From JAVBQJ01 sp045585875 (GTDB lineage Bacteria > Verrucomicrobiota > Lentisphaeria > Victivallales > Victivallaceae), in the NCBI GenBank assembly GCA_045585875.1, contig JAZMZH010000146.1:1-8321 (forward strand): a DNA stretch of 8,321 nucleotides, written 5' to 3'. Position numbers and translations under genes: made by a program. The notes beneath the pieces are model-generated. The model saw only the letters and a list, made by a program, of their open reading frames with translations, searched no databases and had not been told where the DNA came from. Of this stretch, positions 1 through 7,177 are shown in pieces (the stretch's first letter is position 1; every line of letters starts with the position of its first letter).

Positions 1-77
1 ACTTGAGTGAGCAGTTTTGCAAATTTTTCCGGACGGCCGGGATGGTGCGCGCTCCGGGCGCGACCGCCCCGTCCGCG

Positions 78-3000
78 TCATGCTTTTCGGATCGCCGTCC
101 GGAGCGGAATACCGTTGATGTCCAGCTCGGTGCGGACCCATTCGTCCCCGGAAGCCTCTCCGGGAGCGAACCGGACCGCCAGCACCTCGCCCGCGATGTA
201 CTCCGCCGCCTGGGTCAGCGCGGCCGACAGGGCCGCGTCGCCGGTGTGCCAGAGGACTTCGATGCGGTCGGCGACTTCCAATCCCGATTCCTTGCGGAGA
301 TTCTGGATTTTGCTCACCGCCTCCCGTGCCAGCCCCTCGGCCACGAGACGGTCATCCAGAGCCGTATCCAGCGCGATGGTGATGCCGTCGCCGGTGGCCA
401 CCGCCAGACCGGGCAGCTCGGTGCGCTGGATGAGAAGGTCTCCGGCGGTGACGTCAAAGGTCTCCCCGTCGGCGAACACCACCCTGCGGCTCTCTCCGGC
501 CAGCAGCGCGTCGATCTCGGAAGCGCCGAATCCGGCGGCGATGGCGGCAAACTCCTTCATCTTTTTTCCGAGCTTGGGGCCGAGCGCTTTGAAATTGGCT
601 TTGGCGGAACGGTTGACCAGCCGGGATTCATCGCCGCCGATCTCGATCTCCTTCACGTTGAGTTCTTCGGCGATGATGGCCCGGGTGCCCTCCAGGAGAC
701 GGGCCTCTTCCGGATCGGCGGCCACGATGATCGCTCTGGCGAGGGGCTGCCGGATCTTCAGATTCTGCACGGTCCGCAGATGGCGGCCCAGAGCGACGGT
801 TTTCATGGTGACGTCCATCTGGTGTTCCAGCACGGGATCGCGCTTCACCGCCGCGGGATCGGGGAAATCGCAGAGGTGCACCGACACCGGCATCCCCGGC
901 GTCCTCAGATTCCGGTATATGGCTTCGGTGGTGAAGGGGATGAAGGGCGCGGCGGTGCGTGCGAAAACCAGCAGCACGTGATGCAGGGTCGCGTAGGCTT
1001 CGTTTTTGTCGGAGTCGTTCTGACTCTTCCAGAAGCGGCGGCGGCTGCGGCGGATGTACCAGTTGGTGAGGTCGTCCACGAAACGCTCGAACCGGTTGGC
1101 GGCCCGCTGGAGATTGTAATCCTCCATGGATTCGATGATCTCTCCGGCCATCTGGGCCGCCGAGGAGATGATCCAGGCGTCCAGACTGTTGGAACAGCCG
1201 GCGGGCGCCGGAGCGCCCTCCTCCGGCGTATAGCCGTCGATATTGGCGTAGGTGACGAAAAAGCTGTAGGCGTTCCAGATCGGGATGATCACGCCGCGCA
1301 GGATCTCGCGCACCCCCTCCTCGGAAAACTTCAGGTCCTCGGCGCGGACCACCTGGGAACCCAGCAGAAACAGCCGCAGGGCGTCCGCTCCGCAGCGGTC
1401 CACCACGTCCATGGGGTCCGGGTAGTTCTTTTTCCGCTTGCTCATCTTCTGGCCGTCCTCGGCCAGCACCAGACCGTTGACCACCACGTTCCGGAAAGGC
1501 GGACGGTCGAAGAGCGCCGCGGCCAGCACCACCAGCGTGTAAAACCATCCCCGGGTCTGATCCAGTCCCTCGGCGATGAAGTCGGCCGGGAAGTTGGCCT
1601 CAAACCGTTCCTTGTTTTCAAAGGGATAATGCTGCTGGGCATAGGGCATGGAGCCGGATTCAAACCAGCAGTCCAGCACCTCGGGCACCCGGCGCAGGGG
1701 CTGCCCGCCGGTGGGGGACGGGATCTCCAGGGCGTCCACGAAGTGCTTGTGGAGATCGGGCACCTTTTGGCCGGTGAGCTTCTCCAGTTCGGCCACGCTG
1801 CCCACGCAGATCACCTCGCCGGAATCGTTGCGCCAGATCGGCAGCGGAGTGCCCCAGTAGCGGTTGCGGCTGATGGCCCAGTCCCGGGCGTTTTCCAGCC
1901 ACTTGCCGAAGCGTCCCTCCTTGATGTGCGGCGGCATCCAGTGGATCCCGGTGTTGGCGCGGAGCATCTTGTCCTTGATCGCCTCCACATTCACGAACCA
2001 GGTGGAAATGGCCCGGTAGATCAGCGGTCCGTCATCCCGCCAGCAATGGGGATAGTTGTGAAGGATGCTGCCGCGATGGACCAGTTTCCCCTCCTCCTTG
2101 AGGCGTCTGATGATGTCGTTGTCGCACTCTTTGACCGGGCGGCCCTGATAATCCGGGACCTCCCTGGTGAAGCGGCATTCGGCATCCACCGGACAGACTT
2201 CCGGCAGGCCGTACTGTTTGCAGACACGGTTGTCGTCCTCGCCGAATCCCGGCGCGGTGTGGACGATGCCCGTACCGTCTCCGGTGCTTACGAAATCCGC
2301 CAGCAGCACCTGAAAAGCTCCCTGCTCCGCGAGACCGGCGAAGCAGTCGAAGAGCGGCTCGTACCGCCGGTGCTCCAGTTCCCGGCCCTTGAAGCGGGCC
2401 GCGATCTCCGGAGGCTCCCTGTAATAGGCGCTCACCCGCTCCTCGGCCATGATGTAAAATTCGTCGCCGTCGTGGATCTTGACGTAGTCGATGTCGGCTC
2501 CCACGCTCAGCGCCAGGTTGGATGGCAGCGTCCAGGGGGTCGTGGTCCAGGCCAGAAAATAGGTGGAGGGATCGTCGGAGGAGCGGAAACGGATGGTGAT
2601 CGCCGGATCGGTGACTTCGGCATACCCCTGATTGGCCTCGAAATTGGAGAGCGGCGTGGCGCAGCGCGGACAGTACGGGAGGATCTTGTTTCCCTCGTAG
2701 ATCAGGCCCCTGTCCCAGAGCTGCTTGAAAACCCACCAGATGGACTCCATGTAATTGCGGTCCATGGTCCGGTAGCCGTTTTTGAAATCCACCCAGCGTC
2801 CCATGCGGCGGACGATCTTCTCCCATTCGGAGGTGTAGCGGAGGACGATGCTCCGGCAGGCCTCGTTGAAGTTGGCGATGCCGTAATTTTCGATTTCGCG
2901 CTTGCTGGAGAGGTTCAGCTGCTTCTCCATCTCGTTTTCCACGGGCAGTCCGTGACAGTCCCAGCCGAAGCGCCGGGAAACGTGCTTCCCCCGCATGGTC

Positions 3001-3221
3001 TGGTAGCGGGGCACCACGTCCTTGATGGTGCCGGCCAGCAGATGTCCGTAATGGGGCAGTCCGGTGGCGAAGGGCGGGCCGTCGTAAAAAACGTATTCCC
3101 GGGCGTTTTCGCGTTGTTCAAGGGACTTGGCGAAAACCTGCTCCCGGTCCCAGAATTCCAGAATTTCCCTCTCCATGGCCGGGAAATCAGCCTGACTCCC
3201 GACCTCTTTAAAGTACGGCAT
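78..3221 (-). CDS. ileS: Isoleucyl-tRNA synthetase, type 2 (eukaryote-like)
   Basis: This cytoplasmic class I aminoacyl-tRNA synthetase charges tRNA-Ile with isoleucine using ATP. The 1047-aa protein is full length. It shows the HIGH-type signature as HYGH at residues 57-60 inside GPPFATGLPHYGH, and KMSKR at 592-596. The inserted CP1 editing domain carries WTTTPWTLPSN (225-235) and GTGIVHTAPGFGEDD (317-330), which remove misactivated valine. Further family motifs are CPRC (184-187), SRNRYWGTPLPIW (451-463) and CWFESGSMPYA (518-528). The HYGH form and the lack of a C-terminal zinc finger place it in the type 2 class shared with eukaryotes and some bacteria. The ATG start is supported by GGAG seven bases upstream (3229-3232). 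Members of this class are often less sensitive to mupirocin; that is family knowledge, not seen here. It lies 67 bases downstream of the 214-aa membrane protein gene on the same strand and may be co-transcribed with it. Confidence 0.97.
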   Translation of the reverse strand: MPYFKEVGSQADFPAMEREILEFWDREQVFAKSLEQRENAREYVFYDGPPFATGLPHYGHLLAGTIKDVVPRYQTMRGKHVSRRFGWDCHGLPVENEMEKQLNLSSKREIENYGIANFNEACRSIVLRYTSEWEKIVRRMGRWVDFKNGYRTMDRNYMESIWWVFKQLWDRGLIYEGNKILPYCPRCATPLSNFEANQGYAEVTDPAITIRFRSSDDPSTYFLAWTTTPWTLPSNLALSVGADIDYVKIHDGDEFYIMAEERVSAYYREPPEIAARFKGRELEHRRYEPLFDCFAGLAEQGAFQVLLADFVSTGDGTGIVHTAPGFGEDDNRVCKQYGLPEVCPVDAECRFTREVPDYQGRPVKECDNDIIRRLKEEGKLVHRGSILHNYPHCWRDDGPLIYRAISTWFVNVEAIKDKMLRANTGIHWMPPHIKEGRFGKWLENARDWAISRNRYWGTPLPIWRNDSGEVICVGSVAELEKLTGQKVPDLHKHFVDALEIPSPTGGQPLRRVPEVLDCWFESGSMPYAQQHYPFENKERFEANFPADFIAEGLDQTRGWFYTLVVLAAALFDRPPFRNVVVNGLVLAEDGQKMSKRKKNYPDPMDVVDRCGADALRLFLLGSQVVRAEDLKFSEEGVREILRGVIIPIWNAYSFFVTYANIDGYTPEEGAPAPAGCSNSLDAWIISSAAQMAGEIIESMEDYNLQRAANRFERFVDDLTNWYIRRSRRRFWKSQNDSDKNEAYATLHHVLLVFARTAAPFIPFTTEAIYRNLRTPGMPVSVHLCDFPDPAAVKRDPVLEHQMDVTMKTVALGRHLRTVQNLKIRQPLARAIIVAADPEEARLLEGTRAIIAEELNVKEIEIGGDESRLVNRSAKANFKALGPKLGKKMKEFAAIAAGFGASEIDALLAGESRRVVFADGETFDVTAGDLLIQRTELPGLAVATGDGITIALDTALDDRLVAEGLAREAVSKIQNLRKESGLEVADRIEVLWHTGDAALSAALTQAAEYIAGEVLAVRFAPGEASGDEWVRTELDINGIPLRTAIRKA

Positions 3222-3241
3222 ATTTCATCTCCGGTTTGCAT

Positions 3242-3262
3242 ACGGCCGGGAATTCCGGCCGT
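3242..3262. repeat. Perfect 8-bp inverted repeat between the membrane protein gene and ileS
   Basis: Arms ACGGCCGG (3242-3249) and CCGGCCGT (3255-3262) are exact reverse complements around a 5-base GAATT loop, so the RNA of either strand could form a very stable hairpin. It sits 20 bases before the ileS start on the minus strand. No T-run follows it on either strand, so it is not a textbook intrinsic terminator. It could end or attenuate the upstream transcript, protect a processed mRNA end, or act as an operator. There is no T-box here: the whole gap is only 67 bases. Confidence 0.6.
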
Positions 3263-3288
3263 CAACAGTTGTTATTCGAATCCCGAAA

Positions 3289-3933
3289 TCACTCCGTCTC
3301 TCCGTCGGCCTCTTCCGCCCCCTCGCCGGAATCCGCTTCGGAGTCCTCGAAATACTCGTCGAGCCCCTCGCCGTCAAAGTCGGCGATGGTGTCGTAGCGG
3401 ACGCGCAGACTTTTGCCGGTGGCGGCGTTTTCCACGATCATCAGATCGTCACGCAGCTCCCGGATGGAATTGAGCTCCAGTACGTTGCCGTTGAGCAGCG
3501 TGAGCGTGAACGGTCCGTAGCGGACGCCGTCGTCTTCAACGGGCAGCGCGGAAAACCATCTCCTGCACCAGCCGTCGACTTCCTCCTCCGGTTCTTGCTC
3601 GGCTTCTTCATAGGACGCGTGCAGTTCCTCCGCCTCCCGGGCCTCGATCTCCTCCTGCGTGGGGGCGACCTCGCTCCCGGCGGCCAGGCTGCGGGGGTAG
3701 ATCCAGAAGCCGACGAGTCCCGCCCAAAAGGCTTCGCCTCGGTTTTTTCCCGCCATCTCCGCGATGGTGGCGGCCAGATAGGCGCTCCCGGCCGGCACGG
3801 CGAAGAGCAGGATGACCACCGTCCAGAAGATGAATCCGGGCTGGGAGCCGGACCAGAATACAACTTTCAGAGAACTCAGAAACCACCAGAAAGATTCCGC
3901 GATCATCTGGATCGGATAAAGAAGGTATTCCAT
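3289..3933 (-). CDS. Uncharacterised membrane protein with acidic C-terminal half
   Basis: I do not recognise this 214-aa protein. The N-terminus is hydrophobic and rich in aromatic residues (about 1-28). A clear membrane segment lies at about 33-58 (FWTVVILLFAVPAGSAYLAA). After a short polar loop (AGKNRGEAFW, 61-70) comes a second, shorter hydrophobic stretch at 69-84. Residues 90-120 form a Glu-rich, probably helical linker. Residues 137-186 (from RYGPFTLTLLNGNVLELN to VRYDTIADFD) alternate hydrophobic and polar residues around Gly turns, like a small beta-barrel or SH3-like domain. The last 25 residues are almost all Asp, Glu, Gly, Ser and Ala. The start at 3933 is preferred over an upstream in-frame ATG at 4038 because GGGAG lies five bases before it and the likely promoter lies between the two. 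The likely location is the inner membrane with a soluble cytoplasmic C-terminus (inference). It may form a unit with ileS, which gives no clue to function. Confidence 0.8.
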   Translation of the reverse strand: MEYLLYPIQMIAESFWWFLSSLKVVFWSGSQPGFIFWTVVILLFAVPAGSAYLAATIAEMAGKNRGEAFWAGLVGFWIYPRSLAAGSEVAPTQEEIEAREAEELHASYEEAEQEPEEEVDGWCRRWFSALPVEDDGVRYGPFTLTLLNGNVLELNSIRELRDDLMIVENAATGKSLRVRYDTIADFDGEGLDEYFEDSEADSGEGAEEADGETE

Positions 3934-3937
3934 AACA

Positions 3938-3943
3938 TCTCCC
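3938..3943 (-). promoter_or_regulatory. Ribosome binding site that fixes the start of the 214-aa protein
   Basis: The minus strand reads GGGAGA here, with the GGGAG core five bases upstream of the ATG at 3933. The alternative in-frame ATG at 4038 would add 35 residues encoded by AT-rich sequence that reads like intergenic DNA and covers the candidate promoter. Confidence 0.7.
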
Positions 3944-3976
3944 GGGTTGGTCAAAAAAAGTCGGTGTGATTTTTCT

Positions 3977-4005
3977 AATATACACTCGATATTGTTTTTT
4001 TTCGA
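3977..4005 (-). promoter_or_regulatory. Candidate leftward sigma-70-type promoter
   Basis: On the minus strand TCGAAA (4000-4005, 4 of 6 to the -35 consensus) is followed after 17 bases by TATATT (3977-3982, 5 of 6 to the -10 consensus). Transcription would start near 3970, giving a leader of about 37 bases before the 214-aa gene. The -35 box is weak and the surroundings are AT-rich, so a chance match is possible. Confidence 0.45.
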
Positions 4006-4045
4006 CCATCCGGTAAAAAAAATTCGCTGATTTTTCACTTTGGGT

Positions 4046-4074
4046 TTGCCAATTTCGCATAACCGGTGTATTTT
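4046..4074 (+). promoter_or_regulatory. Candidate promoter of the yajC-secDF-murD operon
   Basis: TTGCCA (4046-4051, 5 of 6 to TTGACA) and TATTTT (4069-4074, 4 of 6 to TATAAT) are separated by exactly 17 bases. Transcription would start near 4081, about 50 bases before the yajC start. It lies directly upstream of the first gene of the rightward operon, in the divergent AT-rich gap. Confidence 0.55.
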
Positions 4075-4129
4075 AATGGGACCGATATGGCATCAAATCG
4101 CAATTTCAACATAGAAACGGAGAATCAAC

Positions 4130-4516
4130 ATGTCTGTGAATCCCTTTGCCATCGCCCTCGCAACCCAGGCGGCGGAAACCGCCGAGGCCGCAGGAGAAAA
4201 CGCCGCCGCGCCTCAGTCCGGAGGTCTCAGCCCCATGATCCTGATGCTGGTGGTATTCTTCATCATGATCTTCTTTATGATGCGTTCCCAGAAAAGACAG
4301 CAGCGCAAGCGCGAGGAAGCCATCAACGCCCTGACCAAAGGCGCGAAGGTCCGCACCGCCGGCGGCATCTACGGCACCATCAGCGAAGTCCGGGAGAACT
4401 CCTTTGTGGTGGAGGTCGCCCCCGATGTCAAGATCGAATTCGCCCGCACCGCCGTGATCGAAAACCTCGACGACCAGGCCGCAGTTTCCGGGAAAAAGGA
4501 CGAGCCCGGCAAATAA
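4130..4516 (+). CDS. yajC: Preprotein translocase subunit YajC
   Basis: YajC is a small single-span inner-membrane protein that associates with SecDF and the SecYEG/YidC translocon; its exact role is unclear and it is not essential in E. coli. The 128-aa product has an Ala-rich N-terminal stretch (about 9-30). One membrane segment follows at about 34-51 (SPMILMLVVFFIMIFFMM), then the basic cluster RSQKRQQRKREE (52-63). The conserved cytoplasmic core comes next, with KGAKVRTAGGIYGTISEV (70-87) and a beta-rich segment ending near residue 110, before a short charged tail. The E. coli protein is about 110 aa, so the length fits. The start has GGAG at 4119-4122, seven bases upstream. It is the first gene of the operon, with secDF 54 bases downstream, the classic yajC-secD-secF order. 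Confidence 0.95.
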   Translation: MSVNPFAIALATQAAETAEAAGENAAAPQSGGLSPMILMLVVFFIMIFFMMRSQKRQQRKREEAINALTKGAKVRTAGGIYGTISEVRENSFVVEVAPDVKIEFARTAVIENLDDQAAVSGKKDEPGK

Positions 4517-4559
4517 TCCGCCGGGATGCGCGCCGCAGGGATTTCCCATCACCAACCGC

Positions 4560-4564
4560 AGGAG
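4560..4564 (+). promoter_or_regulatory. Ribosome binding site that fixes a TTG start for secDF
   Basis: AGGAG lies six bases before TTG at 4571. The in-frame ATG at 4526 has no comparable site and would add 15 residues rich in His, Gln and Pro before the basic residues and first membrane span. The TTG start gives the expected N-terminus, MNKKPVLVRTIVAIFVLVVF. Confidence 0.8.
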
Positions 4565-4570
4565 ATAAAA

Positions 4571-7162
4571 TTGAATAAAAAGCCGGTACTTGTGCGCACG
4601 ATCGTGGCGATATTCGTGCTCGTCGTGTTTTTGATTTCCATGATGCCCCTCACCGAACGCGACTTCTACGAAACCTTTCAGGGAGTGTGGCTTAACCCGT
4701 CCGATCCGGTGCTCATCCAGGTGACGGAGCTGGCGCAGAAGCTCCAGAAGGAATCTCCGGATCAGTTCCAGTTCCCCTCCGAGGCCCTCGAAGAGGCGGC
4801 GCGGCGGCTGAATGTGGACATGACCGGCATGGTGGAGGGCAAGGACCTGGCCGACAACCGGGACGTGATCGCCGAGGTCCGCAAGCTCGCCGGAGCCAGC
4901 ATCCGCCGGGGTCTGGACCTCAACGGCGGCGTGGAATTTCTGATGCGCATCATCCCGGACGAGGAATTCTCCAAACGACTGGCCGAGGCCGGCAGCGACG
5001 CCGAGCGCAAGAAGCTTCAGGAGGATTTCGACACCTCCCGGGACCGCGCCATCGAGGTATTGCGCACCCGTCTGGAGAGCAAGAAAATCTTCGAGGTCGA
5101 AATGTATCCCATGGGGGACGACATGATCTCCCTGCGCATCCCGGTGGTGAGCAAGGATGAAAAGGCCCGCCTGCTGAACATGATCAAGATGAGCGCCCAG
5201 CTGCGTTTCCACCTCGTTCACGATCAGAACGACCGGCTGGTCGCCGAGCTGGAGCGGGATCCCGACTTTGAAGAACCCGGCTACATGCCGCTCCGGGATG
5301 ACAAGGGCCGCGTATTCTTCATCGAGAAGCGCGCCGCCATGACCGGCGACGGCATCGTTTTCGCCAGCCCGACCACCGACGATTTCGGACAGCGCAAGAT
5401 CATCCTGCGCTTCAATGCCGACGGCGCCGCCGACTTCGGAAACGTTACCCAGAACAACGTGGGCCGTCTCCTCGCCGTGGTGCTGGACGGCAAACTCTAC
5501 TGCGCTCCGCAGCTGAAGACCGCCATCCTCAACGGCTCGGCCGAGATCACCGGATCCTTTTCCATCGACGAGCTTAAGGACATCTCCGACGCCCTCATCG
5601 CCGGAGGCATGAAGTACCGCCTCACCGACGAGGCCGTATTCGACACCGATCCCCAGCTGGGGCAGGACAACATCCGCTCCGGAGTCATTGCCGGGATCGC
5701 CTCGATCATCGCCGTGATTCTCTTTCTGGTGATCTACTACCGCTGGGGCGGCGTCATCGTGGCGCTCGCGCTGTGCTTTAACGTGATCCTGCTGCTGGGC
5801 TTCATGGCGGCCTTCAGCCAGACGCTCACCATGCCCGGCATCGCCGGCATCATCCTGACCATCGGCATGGCGGTGGACATCAACGTGCTGATTTTCGAGC
5901 GCATCCGCGAGGAACAGCGCGCCGGCAAGCCCCTGAGTTCCGCCATCGACGCCGGTTACGGCCGGGTCTGGCCGGTGGTGCTGGACTCGAACCTGACCGG
6001 ATTTTTCACCGCGGTGATCCTGCTCTACTTCGGCACCGGCGCGATCAAGGGCTTCGCCATCACCTTCGCCATCGGCATCGTCTCCAGCATGTTCACCGGT
6101 GTCTTCATGACCCACCTGTGGCTGGACTATCTGGTGAGGTTCCTGAATGTCTCCAAGCTGAAAATGATGGAACTGATCCCCGCCGATTCCCACGTCAACT
6201 ACATGCGTTACTGGCGGCAGATGATGGCGGTTTCGGCGCTGCTGATCCTCACCACCTTCACCATATTCGCCGTTGAGCGGGGCAAAACCCTGGCCATCGA
6301 CTTCACCGGCGGCACCATGGTCTCCATGAGCTATGTGGAAAAAGTGGACACCAATCAGCTTGCCGCCACCCTTAAGGAAAACGGATTCGGCGAGAGCCGC
6401 ATCACCTATAAGAAAACCGCCGGAGACAGCGGCCAGGTCGAGATCATCATCCGCGAGGATTCCGGCGCCGGAGAGGCGGATCTGGCCGAAAACAGCCTGG
6501 GCAAGCGGATCGAGCGAGTGCTCTCCTCCGCCTATCCGAAGGCCGGATTTTCCGGAGGACAGGAGACCGTGGTCTCCGGTCTGGTGGGATGGGAATTCAG
6601 CAAATCGGCGATGCTGGCGGTCTTCATGGCCTTCATCATCATCGCCGCCTACATTTCGCTGCGCTACGAATTCGCCTACGCCATGGCCGGACTGGTGGCC
6701 CTGATGCACGACGTGATCATCGCCACCGGCATCTTTCTGCTGCTGGGCAGGGAAATCTCCCTGAACGTCATCGCCGCATTGCTGACCATCATCGGATATT
6801 CCATCAACGACACCATCGTGGTCTTCGACCGCATCCGGGAGAACCTCGGTCTGCGCAAAGACCTCAACTACTTCCAGATCATCAATCTCTCCCTTAACCA
6901 GACCATGGCGCGGACGCTCCTCACCAGCTTCAGCACATTTCTGGTGCTGGTGGTGCTGCTGGTCGCGGGGGGCGTCGCCATCAACGATTTCGTGCTGGTG
7001 ATGCTGCTGGGCGTGCTCGTGGGCACCTACTCCTCGGTCTTCATCGCCAGTCCGCTGGTGGCGCTCTGGCACCGCCGCAAGACCGGCGTGAAAGAGGGCG
7101 ACATGGGCGCCGGAGCCATTACCGCCGAGGATGTGAAAGCGCCCGCGGTCGAGACAAGGTAA
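4571..7162 (+). CDS. secDF: Fused protein-export membrane protein SecD-SecF
   Basis: This is an RND-family accessory pump of the Sec translocon that uses the proton-motive force to complete translocation of exported proteins across the inner membrane. The 863-aa protein joins SecD and SecF in one chain, a known arrangement in several phyla. In the SecD half a first membrane span lies at about 9-25. An approximately 85-residue mostly helical, polar stretch follows before the GLDLNGG motif (114-120). The periplasmic P1 region comes next, then about five spans (370-515) with MPGIAG (from 421) and GMAVDIN (432-438), whose Asp436 is the conserved intramembrane acid. The SecF half begins with a span at about 553-570 and DFTGGT (577-582). 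Spans from about 679 onward carry MHDV (Asp714) and GYSINDTIVVFDRIREN (742-758). The TTG start is chosen for its ribosome binding site. Twelve spans in total are expected. murD follows after 15 bases. Confidence 0.96.
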   Translation: MNKKPVLVRTIVAIFVLVVFLISMMPLTERDFYETFQGVWLNPSDPVLIQVTELAQKLQKESPDQFQFPSEALEEAARRLNVDMTGMVEGKDLADNRDVIAEVRKLAGASIRRGLDLNGGVEFLMRIIPDEEFSKRLAEAGSDAERKKLQEDFDTSRDRAIEVLRTRLESKKIFEVEMYPMGDDMISLRIPVVSKDEKARLLNMIKMSAQLRFHLVHDQNDRLVAELERDPDFEEPGYMPLRDDKGRVFFIEKRAAMTGDGIVFASPTTDDFGQRKIILRFNADGAADFGNVTQNNVGRLLAVVLDGKLYCAPQLKTAILNGSAEITGSFSIDELKDISDALIAGGMKYRLTDEAVFDTDPQLGQDNIRSGVIAGIASIIAVILFLVIYYRWGGVIVALALCFNVILLLGFMAAFSQTLTMPGIAGIILTIGMAVDINVLIFERIREEQRAGKPLSSAIDAGYGRVWPVVLDSNLTGFFTAVILLYFGTGAIKGFAITFAIGIVSSMFTGVFMTHLWLDYLVRFLNVSKLKMMELIPADSHVNYMRYWRQMMAVSALLILTTFTIFAVERGKTLAIDFTGGTMVSMSYVEKVDTNQLAATLKENGFGESRITYKKTAGDSGQVEIIIREDSGAGEADLAENSLGKRIERVLSSAYPKAGFSGGQETVVSGLVGWEFSKSAMLAVFMAFIIIAAYISLRYEFAYAMAGLVALMHDVIIATGIFLLLGREISLNVIAALLTIIGYSINDTIVVFDRIRENLGLRKDLNYFQIINLSLNQTMARTLLTSFSTFLVLVVLLVAGGVAINDFVLVMLLGVLVGTYSSVFIASPLVALWHRRKTGVKEGDMGAGAITAEDVKAPAVETR

Positions 7163-7177
7163 GGAGCATCCGGCGTC

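Noticed and set aside
28..50. A GC-rich hairpin downstream of ileS as an intrinsic terminator
   Set aside because: The CCGG-type self-complementary bases at 29-40 form only a short imperfect stem, and on the minus strand they are followed by A residues rather than a T-run.
3..3473. A 1156-codon open frame on the plus strand opposite ileS
   Set aside because: It is in exact codon register with ileS on the other strand. Its stops would need TTA, CTA or TCA codons in ileS, which the gene does not use. The product is low in recognisable motifs and rich in His, Gly and Val, and the frame also crosses the intergenic gap. ileS on the minus strand has all the family motifs.
3934..4038. A 35-residue N-terminal extension of the 214-aa protein from the ATG at 4038
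   Set aside because: The extension is encoded by AT-rich sequence with A/T tracts, has no good ribosome binding site, and would cover the candidate leftward promoter. The internal ATG at 3933 has a good GGGAG.
4526..4570. An ATG start for secDF 15 codons upstream of the TTG
   Set aside because: There is no convincing ribosome binding site at proper spacing, the extra residues are unlike SecD N-termini, and the TTG at 4571 has AGGAG six bases upstream.
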